Assembly: GCF_022865125.1 (NCBI RefSeq)
Contig: NZ_CP094828.1
Coordinates: 620,001 to 684,000 of the forward strand
Length of the DNA stretch: 64,000 bases
Direction of reading: 5' to 3'
Source of the DNA: Acuticoccus sp. I52.16.1
GTDB taxonomy: Bacteria; Pseudomonadota; Alphaproteobacteria; Rhizobiales; Amorphaceae
Numbering within the stretch: position 1 is the stretch's first letter; every line of letters starts with the position of its first letter. The notes under the pieces are model-generated. The model was not told the DNA's origin and made no database searches. It worked only from the letters and a program-made list of their open reading frames with translations. Positions 45,990-54,488 of this stretch are shown one piece after another. The position numbers were made by a program, and so were the translations under genes.

Positions 45990-48035
45990 ATGAGCGCGAC
46001 ACTCCCTCCTGGCGGCGCCAGAACCGGCGCCGAGCGCGGCAGGTTCATGACGCGCAGGCTGCGGTCGCTACGCTCGCCCTTCGGCGTCTCCGGCGAACGG
46101 CGCCATGGCATGGGCCGCGTCTTCGTGCTCAACGCGATTGGCGGCGCGCTGGTCGTCGCCACCTTCCTCGCCATCTGCTCCTGGTCCTACCTCGCCGCCG
46201 AGGACGAACTGATCGAGACCGCGGAGTTCACCGCCGAGAAGTGGGTGCGCGCCGCCCTCGCCGACACCGACGTGCTCGCCCACATCCTGACGGGCGAGGC
46301 GCTGCCTGCCGCCGACCGCGCCTATCTCGAAGCCATCACCCACACCGCCGGCCTTCTCGGCTTCGCGGTCTACGGCTCGCTCGGCCAGCAGCTCTTCGCG
46401 CACAGCGCGGCCAGCCCCGTGCCGCTGCCCGATGCGGCGCTGGCCGACGCCACGACCGTGCGCCGCGCCGACATCCTGCGCGACACCGCGGACGGCCGCG
46501 CCCAGATCATCGCCCGCATCTCGCTGCCGCTCGCCAGCATCAGCCGCAACAACGGGTCGATTGTCGTGATGATCGACCAGAGTGACGCGATCGGCCTCTA
46601 CGAGGGGGAGATGCTCGGCACCATGATGCTGACGGGGCTGTTGGCGAGCATCGCGCTGGCCAACTGCATCGTCGTCGCGGTCCTGCTGAAGCGCAAGCAG
46701 CGCAGCGACGAGCAGATCCTCGTCCTCGCCCACAAGGACAGCCTGACCGGCCTCGCCAACCGCAACCTCTTCCAGGACGTGCTCGACCGGCACTTCCCCG
46801 TCGACCTCGCCGCGCGCAGCAGTATCGCCCTCCACTTCGTCGACCTCGACGGGTTCAAGGCCGTAAACGACACGCTGGGTCACCCGGCCGGCGACAAGCT
46901 GCTCCAGCGTGTCGCCCAGCGCCTGCTGGCGCTGGTGGACGAGAACGGCCTCGTCGCCCGGCTCGGCGGCGACGAGTTCGCGGTCCTGCAGTCGAACGTC
47001 ACCTCGCCGCATGAGGCGGAGGTGTTCGGCGCACAGCTGGTGGAGAGCGTCCGCACGCTGCGCAAGGTGGACGGCAATGCGGTCAAGGTCAGCCTGTCGG
47101 TGGGTACCGCGCTGGCGCCCGGACACGCGGTCACGGCCGAGGACCTCGCCAAGTTCGCCGACATCGCCCTCTACCGCGCCAAGGAGGCGGGTCGCGACCG
47201 CCAGGTCACGTTCGCCGCATCGATGGGCGACGAGGTGCAGGCGCGCAACTACATGCGCATGGTGGTGCTCCAGGCGATCGAGTCCGGCGCGTTCGAGATG
47301 AACTACCAGCCGATTTGCAGTGCCGAGGATGGTCGGATCACCGCGTTCGAGGCGCTCGCCCGCCTCCCCGCGCGCCTCGGCCGCCGGTCGATCGCGCCGG
47401 CCGACTTCATTCCCGTGGCCGAGGCGATGGGGCTGATGCCGCGGCTGGGCGCCTGGGTGCTGCACGAGGCGTGTCGCACCGCGGCGACGTGGCCGGTGCC
47501 GGTGGCCGTCTCGGTCAACCTGTCGGCGCAGCAGTTCAGCGAGGACATCGTCGGGACAGTGAGCCAGGCCCTCGCCGGCTCGGGCCTGCCGCCGGAGCGG
47601 CTGCATCTGGAGATCACCGAGTCGCTGCTGATCGCCAACGAGGGCATCGTGACGCGCCAATTGACCGCGTTGAAATCGCTCGGAGTCGGGATCGCGCTGG
47701 ACGACTTCGGCACCGGCTACTCGAGCCTCAACTACCTGTGGAAGTTCCCGTTCGACAAGCTGAAGGTCGACCGCTCGCTGTTCGATTCCATCGAGCTGTC
47801 GACCGGGGTCTGCGAGGTGCTGCGCACGATCACGGCGATGGGCGCGGCGATGCATCTGACCGTGGTCGCCGAGGGGATCGAGACGGAGGAGCAGCGCCGC
47901 TTCGCCCGCCGCGCCGGCTACGACGAGTTGCAGGGCTATCTCTGCGGCGCCCCCGTCGCGGCCGAGGCGGTGCCCCCGCTGCTCCTGCGCCGCCCCCACG
48001 GCGGCCCGCCGCCCCTGCTGCTGGCGGCCGGCTGA
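45990..48035 (+). CDS. Membrane GGDEF-EAL cyclic di-GMP protein
   Basis: The protein of about 681 residues has two membrane helices (VFVLNAIGGALVVATFLAIC, and MTGLLASIALANCIVVAVLL) enclosing a periplasmic domain of about 130 residues, then GGDEF and EAL domains. The cyclase site is intact (LARLGGDEFAVLQSN, VDLDGFKAVNDTLGHPAGD); the RxxD inhibitory site is not seen. The phosphodiesterase site is also intact (TAFEALARLP, VSVNLSAQQFSED, LEITESLL, DDFGTGYSSLNYLW, VVAEGIETEEQ). Either or both activities are possible. ATG at 46047 (MTRRLRSLRS) is an alternative start. Confidence 0.92.
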   Translation: MSATLPPGGARTGAERGRFMTRRLRSLRSPFGVSGERRHGMGRVFVLNAIGGALVVATFLAICSWSYLAAEDELIETAEFTAEKWVRAALADTDVLAHILTGEALPAADRAYLEAITHTAGLLGFAVYGSLGQQLFAHSAASPVPLPDAALADATTVRRADILRDTADGRAQIIARISLPLASISRNNGSIVVMIDQSDAIGLYEGEMLGTMMLTGLLASIALANCIVVAVLLKRKQRSDEQILVLAHKDSLTGLANRNLFQDVLDRHFPVDLAARSSIALHFVDLDGFKAVNDTLGHPAGDKLLQRVAQRLLALVDENGLVARLGGDEFAVLQSNVTSPHEAEVFGAQLVESVRTLRKVDGNAVKVSLSVGTALAPGHAVTAEDLAKFADIALYRAKEAGRDRQVTFAASMGDEVQARNYMRMVVLQAIESGAFEMNYQPICSAEDGRITAFEALARLPARLGRRSIAPADFIPVAEAMGLMPRLGAWVLHEACRTAATWPVPVAVSVNLSAQQFSEDIVGTVSQALAGSGLPPERLHLEITESLLIANEGIVTRQLTALKSLGVGIALDDFGTGYSSLNYLWKFPFDKLKVDRSLFDSIELSTGVCEVLRTITAMGAAMHLTVVAEGIETEEQRRFARRAGYDELQGYLCGAPVAAEAVPPLLLRRPHGGPPPLLLAAG

Positions 48036-48178
48036 CACCACCGCCAGGCCGCGGCGAACGACGCCGGGCGCGAATTGCCGCGCGCCGAAGAGCCCGCCAC
48101 CGGTGCGAGCGGCAAAGCGCGAGCGGCGAGGCGCGCCGGAGGCGAGGGGCGTTCGGTCGGGAGCGAATGTTCGGGAAG

Positions 48179-48252
48179 TGGCTGGGGGACCAGGATTCGA
48201 ACCTGGACTAACGGAGTCAGAGTCCGCTGTTCTACCGTTAAACTATCCCCCA
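48179..48252 (-). tRNA. tRNA-Gln (anticodon CTG)
   Basis: The minus strand folds into a full cloverleaf of 74 nt: acceptor TGGGGGA/TCCCCCA, anticodon loop CTCTGAC (anticodon CTG, reading CAG), T-loop GTTCGAATC and a genome-encoded CCA after discriminator G. It lies between the GGDEF-EAL gene and the GntR gene. Confidence 0.96.
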
Positions 48253-48647
48253 AGAACCCCGCAGAAACCGTTGGGTTTTGGGAATGCGACCCACAGTCGT
48301 CCGATAAGACGCCGCAGATCCAGCGGGATGCCGTTCCCTCTATCGGGCGGGCATGACCGCGTCAAGTGGGTGTCTCGCGCCGAACGCGACGGCATCCGCC
48401 ATGACGGATCGGACGGCCATCGACGACACCCTGCCGCGGACGGCAGGCGCCGGAATTACCACGCCGGCTTGCTTCACCACTTGCGAAATGTCGCAAACTG
48501 ACCCTTACCCTGGGAGTATTGTGGGCGCTCTCGTTGCCCGAACCACCGTCGCTCTTCCGGGGCGGCGGCGATATTTCCGCGCCTCCATGCACATTCGCGC
48601 CTGGAGTTTTGGGCCTTCACGATCAATTTCGATGGAAAGGACCAGGG
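48253..48647. other. Intergenic region between tRNA-Gln and the GntR gene
   Basis: The 395 nt hold no gene I can support. They include a perfect dyad at 48481-48496 and should contain the tRNA promoter (minus strand, near 48260-48300) and the regulator promoter (plus strand). The sequence is less GC-rich than the flanking genes. Confidence 0.5.
48481..48496. promoter_or_regulatory. Candidate operator, 16-bp dyad
   Basis: TTGCGAAATGTCGCAA has perfect 6-bp arms (TTGCGA/TCGCAA) around a 4-nt centre. It lies 151 nt upstream of the GntR start. Size and symmetry suit a dimeric winged-helix regulator, possibly the GntR protein itself. Confidence 0.4.
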
Positions 48648-49358
48648 ATGTTGGAACGCGACAGCGCCCCTCTGGGCACCGTAGTCCGCCATAATCTCAC
48701 GCAGCGTGTCTACAGCCGGCTGCGCACCGCCCTCCTGGAGGGGCAGTTCGAACCGGGGCACCGCTTCAAGATCCGCGCTCTCGCCGAAAGCATGGGTGTC
48801 TCCGAGACGCCGATCCGCGAGGCCCTGATGCAGCTGGTGCGCGAGCGCGGGCTCGAGATGCAGGCGGCCCGCTCCATCACCGTCGCCGGCCTGACGCTGG
48901 AACAATATCTGGAGCTGCGCGAGATCCGCATCCTCCTCGAGGGCCTCGCCGGCGAGCGCGCCACCGCACGCATCACCGATCACGAGATCGGCCAGTTGGA
49001 GCGCCACCACACGGCACTGATCGCGGCGGAACAGAGCAGCAGTTGGCGCGAGGCGATCCGCGCCAACTGGCAGTTCCACTCGAGCCTCTTTCAGGCCGCG
49101 CAGATGCCGGAGCTGCAGGCCATCCTGGAGGGCATCTGGCTGCGCAACGGCCCGCTGATGAACGCGCTCTACCCCGACGCGCGGCCGACCTATCCGGGCC
49201 GCCACCAGCACCTCAACGTGCTGGACGCACTGCGCCGCCGCGACGGGGCGGACGTGCGCAAGGCGGTGCAGGCGGACCTGATGGAGGGGGGCGCGGGCCT
49301 CGTCGCCCAACTGGGTCACCGGGCCGAGGCGGACGCGCGCCCGAAGGCGAGCGCCTAG
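48648..49358 (+). CDS. GntR family regulator, FadR/FCD subfamily
   Basis: The 236-residue protein has an N-terminal winged helix (LTQRVYSRLRTALLEGQFEP, GVSETPIREALMQLVRERGL) and an FCD ligand domain (about 95-215) with LREIRILLEGLAGERA, NWQFHSSLFQAA and RHQHLNVLDALRRRD. The His residues in the latter two match FCD metal-ligand positions, suggesting a carboxylate effector. AAGGA lies 8 nt before the ATG. It precedes the RND efflux genes by 211 nt on the same strand; regulation of those genes is possible but FCD regulators more often control metabolic genes. Confidence 0.92.
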   Translation: MLERDSAPLGTVVRHNLTQRVYSRLRTALLEGQFEPGHRFKIRALAESMGVSETPIREALMQLVRERGLEMQAARSITVAGLTLEQYLELREIRILLEGLAGERATARITDHEIGQLERHHTALIAAEQSSSWREAIRANWQFHSSLFQAAQMPELQAILEGIWLRNGPLMNALYPDARPTYPGRHQHLNVLDALRRRDGADVRKAVQADLMEGGAGLVAQLGHRAEADARPKASA

Positions 49359-49569
49359 CCCGAGCCGCCGGCGGAACGGGACGGAGACCCCACTCCGCGC
49401 CGGACACCGCTGCGTCATCAGGACGGGGAGATTGTGCGATAGTGTGTCCGCAAAGTGGTGCTTCGGGTTGTCACGGGGGGGACGGGGCGGCAGTGTGCAC
49501 TGCGCGGGCCAATCCCAGTGGGGCTCGACATCTCATATGTTTAACCCGAGTGTTCGATAGAGCCGCCAC

Positions 49570-51258
49570 ATGACATTCCGACCGCCGTCCGTCGCCATGC
49601 CCGTCCGCTCGTCGTGGCGGGTGGCAGCTTCTGTCGCGACCCTGCTCGCTGCCGGCTCACCTGCGCTCGCGCAGAGCCAGCCGGGCGCGGGACCGCCCCC
49701 CGCCGTCGTCGTGACCGCCGTCAAGAACGAGGACGTCACCCGGAGTGATCGCTTCGTCGGTCGTGTCCAGGCGATCCAATCGGTCGACCTGATCGCCCGC
49801 GTCGAAGGCTTCCTTGAAACGGTCAACTTCAAGGAAGGTTCCATGGTGCAGAAGAACGAGCTGCTGATGCAGATCGAGAAAGCGCCATACCAGGCCGCGC
49901 TCGCCAACGCGCAGGCCCAGGTCGCCGCCGCCAATTCGCAATTGAGCGGCGCGCAGGCCCAATTGAAGAACGCCGACGTCGTGTTGCAACGCCAGCAGGA
50001 CCTGCTGAAGCGCTCGGTCGTCAGCCAGGCGCAGGCCGACGATGCGCAGGCCCAGCGCGACGTGTCGCAAGCCAAGGTGGAGGAGGCGAAGGCCGCCATC
50101 CAGCAGGCCGAAGCGAACGTCCAGACCGCGCAGCTCAACCTCTCTTATACCGATATCGTCTCACCGATCGACGGGCGCATCGGTCTGCTCGCCATCACCG
50201 AGGGCAACCTCGTGAACACGCAGAGCGGGACGATCGCCAACGTGGTGCAGATCGACCCGATCCGCGTCGCCTTCTCGATCCCGGAGACGCTGTTCACCAA
50301 GGTCGCCGAAGAGGCGGCCAAACGTCAGGCCGCCTCCGGCGCCGCCGCCCACCCCGCCCCGGCGGACGCACCGGCACAGCCGGCCGCCGCCGACCAGAGC
50401 GCCGCCGCCACGCCCCCTGCGAGCAGCGGCTCGAGCACCGAGGCCGGCACGGACGCCGGCACGCCGGCCAGCGGTGACGCCGGCGCGCCGGCCGGTACGG
50501 ACACCGCCGCAGCCCCCGGCACCGACGCGGGCACCCAAGCCGCCACCCCCGGCGATGCCACGACGAGCGACAGCACGCCGAGCGACACGGCGGCCAGCGA
50601 CAGCACGGCCGGCGATACGGCGGCGACGACCACCAACAACCCGACCACCGCCCCCGCCGTCCCCCAGCCCAGCGAGCAGGACAAGGTCGCGGAAGCCGAT
50701 CTCTTCACCCCCGAGCTGATGATGTCGGACGGCACGACCTACGGTCACGACGGCAAGATCAGCTTCGCCAGCAACCAGATCGACGCCAGCACCGGCTCGC
50801 TGGTGATCTATGCCGACTTCCCCAACCCCAACGGCGTCCTCCTGCCCGGCGCTTTTGTGAACGTCACGGTCAAGGAAGCGCAGGGGCAGGTGCTGCCGGT
50901 CGTCCCGGTCTCCGGTGTCCTGCAGGACGCGCAGGGCCGCTACGTGTTCGTCCTCAACGCACAGAACAAGGCGGAGGTCCGGCGGATCCAGACCGGGCCG
51001 CAGATCGAGAACGGCTTCCCCGTCACCAACGGCCTGACCGCCGGCGAGATCGTCATCGTGCAGGGCCTGCAGAAGGTGCAGCCCGGCATCGAGGTGAGCC
51101 CCACGCAAGCGACCAACCCCGCCGTCGCCGGTTCGTCGAGCACCGCGGGGGCGGCCGGCGGGTCGGGCGCCTCCGGCTCCGCGAGCCCCGCCTCCACCTC
51201 CACCTCGACGGCCGGCAGCGCCTCGTCGTCCTCCAGCGGCACGGCTAGCACCCAATGA
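49570..51258 (+). CDS. RND efflux periplasmic adaptor (AcrA/MexA family) with low-complexity insertion
   Basis: The 562-residue adaptor has a signal region (cleavage near ALAQ, residue 36), a lipoyl half-motif (VDLIARVEGFLETVNFKEGS), an alpha hairpin (105-195, QAQVAAANSQLSGAQAQLKN), the other lipoyl half (YTDIVSPIDGRIGLLAITEG) and a beta-barrel/proximal domain (about 225-510). Inside the barrel, residues about 252-372 are an Ala/Thr/Ser/Asp/Gly/Pro-rich insert, and a second such tail covers about 515-562. Relatives are near 370-400 residues. The stop overlaps the RND start (ATGA). No lipobox Cys is seen. Confidence 0.9.
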   Translation: MTFRPPSVAMPVRSSWRVAASVATLLAAGSPALAQSQPGAGPPPAVVVTAVKNEDVTRSDRFVGRVQAIQSVDLIARVEGFLETVNFKEGSMVQKNELLMQIEKAPYQAALANAQAQVAAANSQLSGAQAQLKNADVVLQRQQDLLKRSVVSQAQADDAQAQRDVSQAKVEEAKAAIQQAEANVQTAQLNLSYTDIVSPIDGRIGLLAITEGNLVNTQSGTIANVVQIDPIRVAFSIPETLFTKVAEEAAKRQAASGAAAHPAPADAPAQPAAADQSAAATPPASSGSSTEAGTDAGTPASGDAGAPAGTDTAAAPGTDAGTQAATPGDATTSDSTPSDTAASDSTAGDTAATTTNNPTTAPAVPQPSEQDKVAEADLFTPELMMSDGTTYGHDGKISFASNQIDASTGSLVIYADFPNPNGVLLPGAFVNVTVKEAQGQVLPVVPVSGVLQDAQGRYVFVLNAQNKAEVRRIQTGPQIENGFPVTNGLTAGEIVIVQGLQKVQPGIEVSPTQATNPAVAGSSSTAGAAGGSGASGSASPASTSTSTAGSASSSSSGTASTQ

Positions 51259-54200
51259 TCTCGAAGGTCTTCGTCGATCGCCCCCGGCTCGCGATCGTCA
51301 TCTCACTCGTCATGACGATCGCGGGTGCGCTGGCATTGTATTCGATGCCGGTCGCCCAGTTCCCGGACATCACGCCCCCGGTCGTCCAGGTGACGGCGGC
51401 CTATCCGGGCGCCGACTCCGAGACGATCGCCGATACCGTCGGCGGCCCGATCGAGGAGCAGGTCAACGGCGTGGAAGACATGATCTACATGTCCTCCACC
51501 GCCTCCTCCTCCGGCACCTACACGCTCAGCGTCACCTTCGATATCGGCACCGACCCCGACATCGCCCAGGTGAACACGCAGAACCGCGTCTCCCAGGCGC
51601 TCGCCCTCCTGCCGCAGACGGTGCAGGCGCTCGGCGTCACGGTGCAGGCCCAGTCGACCAACATGCTGGGCGTCATCAACGTCTTCTCGCCCGACAGCTC
51701 GTTCGACCCGATCTACATCTCGAACTACACGACCATCAACGTGCGCGACCCGCTCTCGCGCGTGAACGGCGTCGGCAACGCGACGCTGCTGGGCGGCCTC
51801 GACTACTCGATGCGCATCTGGCTCGACCCGCTCAAGCTCGCGTCGGTCCAGCTCTCCACCGACGATATCGTCAAGGCGATCCAGTCGGAGAACATCCAGG
51901 CCTCGCTCGGCACCATCGGCGGCCCGCCCATCGGCGACAGCCAGCAGGTGCAGTACACGATCACCGGCCAGGGCCAGCTCCCCGATCCGACGGCGTTCGG
52001 CAACATCATCGTGCGCACCGGGGCGGACGGGGCCATCGTGCGGCTGCGCGACGTCGCCCGGATCGAGCTCGGCGCGCAGACCTACTCGGCCATCTCCAAG
52101 CTCAACAACCAGCCGGCCGCCTCGGTCGCGGTCTACCAGGCGCCGGGTGCCAACGCGCTCGCCGTGATGAAGGACGTGCGCGCCCAGCTCGAGGTGCTGT
52201 CGCAGCGCTTCCCCGACGGGTTGAAGTACGAGGTCGTCTACGATTCGACCCTCTTCGTCTCCGCCTCGATCAACGAAATCATCATGACGCTCGGCATCAC
52301 GGCCGTCATCGTCATGATCGTCACCTTCGTCTTCCTCGGCAATCTGCGGGCGACGATCATTCCGGCGGCGACCATCCCGGTCTCGCTGATCGGCGTGTTC
52401 CTCATCCTCGCCGCGTTCGGCTTCTCGGCCAACACCATCAGCCTCTTCGCCGTGGTGCTCGCCATCGGCCTCGTCGTCGACGATGCGATCGTCGTGGTGG
52501 AGAACGTCTCACGCCTCATGGAGGAGGAAGGCCTCGAACGGCGCGAGGCGACGCTGGAGGCCATGCGCCAGGTGCAGGGGCCGATCATCTCGACCACGCT
52601 GGTGCTGTTCGCCCTCTTCGGCCCGGTCGCCTTCTTCCCCGGCATCACCGGCGAGCTCTTCCGCCAGTTCGCGGTGACGATCTCGGCCGCGGTCTTCCTG
52701 TCGTCGATCAACGCGTTGACGCTGTCGCCGGCGATCTGCGCCCTGGTCCTCAAGGCCAACACCAAGAAGATGCTGCCGCTGCGCCTCTTCGATGGCGGGC
52801 TCGACAAGGTGCGCTCCGGCTATGTCGGACTGGTCGGCATGATCGCGCGGCGCTCGCTGATCGCGGGGATCGCCATCGCCGCCGCCGGCGGCGCCTCCTA
52901 CCTGATGCTGGAGCGCGTCCCCGCCGCCTTCATCCCCAACGAGGATCAGGGTGCGCTCTTCGTCGACGTGTCGTTGCCGTCCGGCGCCGCCCTCCCCCGC
53001 GCGCTCGAACTGATGGACCGGGTGACCGACATCACCCAGGCGCAGCCGGGCGTGGCCAACACCATCACCGTCGCCGGCTACAGCCTGCTGACGGGCGCGC
53101 CCGACTCCGGCTCCGGCCTCGCGGTCATCGTGTTGAAGCCGTGGGACGAGCGCACGACGCCCGAGCTGAGCCTCCGGGCGATCTACGCCGGCCTCTCGGA
53201 GAAGTTCGCGGCGATCCCGGAGGCGAACGTCTTCGCCTTCCCGCCGCCACCGATCCCGGGCCTCGGCACCGCCGGCGGCTTCGCCTACCAGCTCCAGGGC
53301 CTCTCCGGGCAGACACCGCAGGAGATGACCGAGACGCTGCGCTCGCTCCTCGTCGCCGCCAACGCCGACCCGCGCATCGGCCGCGCCTACTCCAGCTACT
53401 CGGCCGACGTGCCGCAGGTCTACCTGGACGTCGACCGCGCCAAGGCCGAAAGCCTCAACGTGCCGATCTCCTCGCTCTACGAGACGCTGCAGGCGCAGCT
53501 CGGCTCGCAGTTCGTGAACAACTTCACCTATCTCGGCCGCACCTTCCAGGTGAACATCCAGGCCGACGCGCCCTACCGCAAGTCGATCGGCGACCTCAAC
53601 CAGATCTACGTCCGCTCGACGGACGGGAACATGGTCCCGGTCTCCACTCTGGCGACACCGCGCTTCACGCTCGGTCCGAACCTCTCCTTCCGCTACAACC
53701 AGTTCATCACCGCGGGTGTGAACGGCAGCGCGGCCGAGGGCTACTCGGACGGGCAGGCGATGGAGGCGATGGCCGAGATCTCGGCCAAGACGCTGCCGCC
53801 CGGCTACGGCTTCGAGTGGACGGGCATGTCCTACCAGTCGGAAGGTCAGGGCAACGCGCTGGGCATCCTTCTGGGCCTCTCGGTGCTCTTCGGCTACCTC
53901 TTCCTGGTCGGCCTCTACGAGAGCTGGATGAACCCGTTCGCGGTGCTGGGCTCTGTCACCATCGCGGCGCTGGGTGCCATCGCGGCGATCTCCGCCTTCG
54001 GCATCGCGCTCAACGTCTACGTCCAGATCGGCCTCGTGCTCCTGGTCGGCCTCGCGGCGAAGAATGCGATCCTGATCGTCGAGTTCGCCAAGGAGGCACG
54101 CGAGGCGAACCACACCCGCGTGGAGGCCGCCCGGCAAGCCGCCGAGATGCGCTTCCGCGCCGTGTTGATGACGGCCTTCGCCTTCATCCTCGGCGTGGTT

Positions 54201-54419
54201 CCGCTGGTGACGGCGACGGGTGCGGGCGCCGTCTCGCGCTTTGTGCTCGGAACGACGGTGCTGGGCGGCATGTTCGCCGCCACCTGCATCGGCATCATCT
54301 TCATCCCGGGCCTCTACGTGATGTTCCAGTGGCTCGGCGACACGGTGAGCAACAACAAGCGCACCGTGGAGCGCGGCGGTGCGACCCCGCCCGCATCGGC
54401 CGGCGCCCCGGCCGAGTAA
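51255..54419 (+). CDS. RND multidrug efflux transporter (AcrB/MexB, HAE1 family)
   Basis: The 1054-residue protein is full length for the proton-driven trimeric pump. It opens with MISKVFVDRPRLAIVISLVM and the N-terminal signature SMPVAQFPDITPPVVQVTAA. The proton-relay Asp pair is in LAIGLVVDDAIVVVENVSRL (helix 4), and the helix-10 Lys region is LVLLVGLAAKNAILIVEFAK. ALTLSPAICALVLK and FIPNEDQGALFVDVSLPSGA mark the usual loops. With the adaptor and an outer-membrane channel such as TolC it would export drugs or other amphiphiles. A hairpin terminator follows. Confidence 0.95.
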   Translation: MISKVFVDRPRLAIVISLVMTIAGALALYSMPVAQFPDITPPVVQVTAAYPGADSETIADTVGGPIEEQVNGVEDMIYMSSTASSSGTYTLSVTFDIGTDPDIAQVNTQNRVSQALALLPQTVQALGVTVQAQSTNMLGVINVFSPDSSFDPIYISNYTTINVRDPLSRVNGVGNATLLGGLDYSMRIWLDPLKLASVQLSTDDIVKAIQSENIQASLGTIGGPPIGDSQQVQYTITGQGQLPDPTAFGNIIVRTGADGAIVRLRDVARIELGAQTYSAISKLNNQPAASVAVYQAPGANALAVMKDVRAQLEVLSQRFPDGLKYEVVYDSTLFVSASINEIIMTLGITAVIVMIVTFVFLGNLRATIIPAATIPVSLIGVFLILAAFGFSANTISLFAVVLAIGLVVDDAIVVVENVSRLMEEEGLERREATLEAMRQVQGPIISTTLVLFALFGPVAFFPGITGELFRQFAVTISAAVFLSSINALTLSPAICALVLKANTKKMLPLRLFDGGLDKVRSGYVGLVGMIARRSLIAGIAIAAAGGASYLMLERVPAAFIPNEDQGALFVDVSLPSGAALPRALELMDRVTDITQAQPGVANTITVAGYSLLTGAPDSGSGLAVIVLKPWDERTTPELSLRAIYAGLSEKFAAIPEANVFAFPPPPIPGLGTAGGFAYQLQGLSGQTPQEMTETLRSLLVAANADPRIGRAYSSYSADVPQVYLDVDRAKAESLNVPISSLYETLQAQLGSQFVNNFTYLGRTFQVNIQADAPYRKSIGDLNQIYVRSTDGNMVPVSTLATPRFTLGPNLSFRYNQFITAGVNGSAAEGYSDGQAMEAMAEISAKTLPPGYGFEWTGMSYQSEGQGNALGILLGLSVLFGYLFLVGLYESWMNPFAVLGSVTIAALGAIAAISAFGIALNVYVQIGLVLLVGLAAKNAILIVEFAKEAREANHTRVEAARQAAEMRFRAVLMTAFAFILGVVPLVTATGAGAVSRFVLGTTVLGGMFAATCIGIIFIPGLYVMFQWLGDTVSNNKRTVERGGATPPASAGAPAE

Positions 54420-54442
54420 CCCGGCCCCTCGCGACACGAACC

Positions 54443-54477
54443 AAAGGCCCGCCCCGGACGCTCCGGGGCGGGCCTTT
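54443..54477. terminator. Bidirectional hairpin terminator
   Basis: A perfect 16-bp stem (54443-54458 with 54462-54477, ends AAAGGCCC and GGGCCTTT, loop CGC) lies between the convergent RND and protease genes, 23 nt after one stop and 11 nt after the other. Short A and T runs at both edges allow use from either side. Confidence 0.85.
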
Positions 54478-54488
54478 CGCGTTCGGGG

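Noticed and set aside
48179-48252. tRNA-Gln as an integration site for a mobile island
   Set aside because: No integrase gene, direct repeat of the tRNA 3' end or composition break was seen on either side.
48353-48694. Open frames between the tRNA and the GntR gene
   Set aside because: They lack ribosome sites and family resemblance, and overlap the regulator start out of frame.
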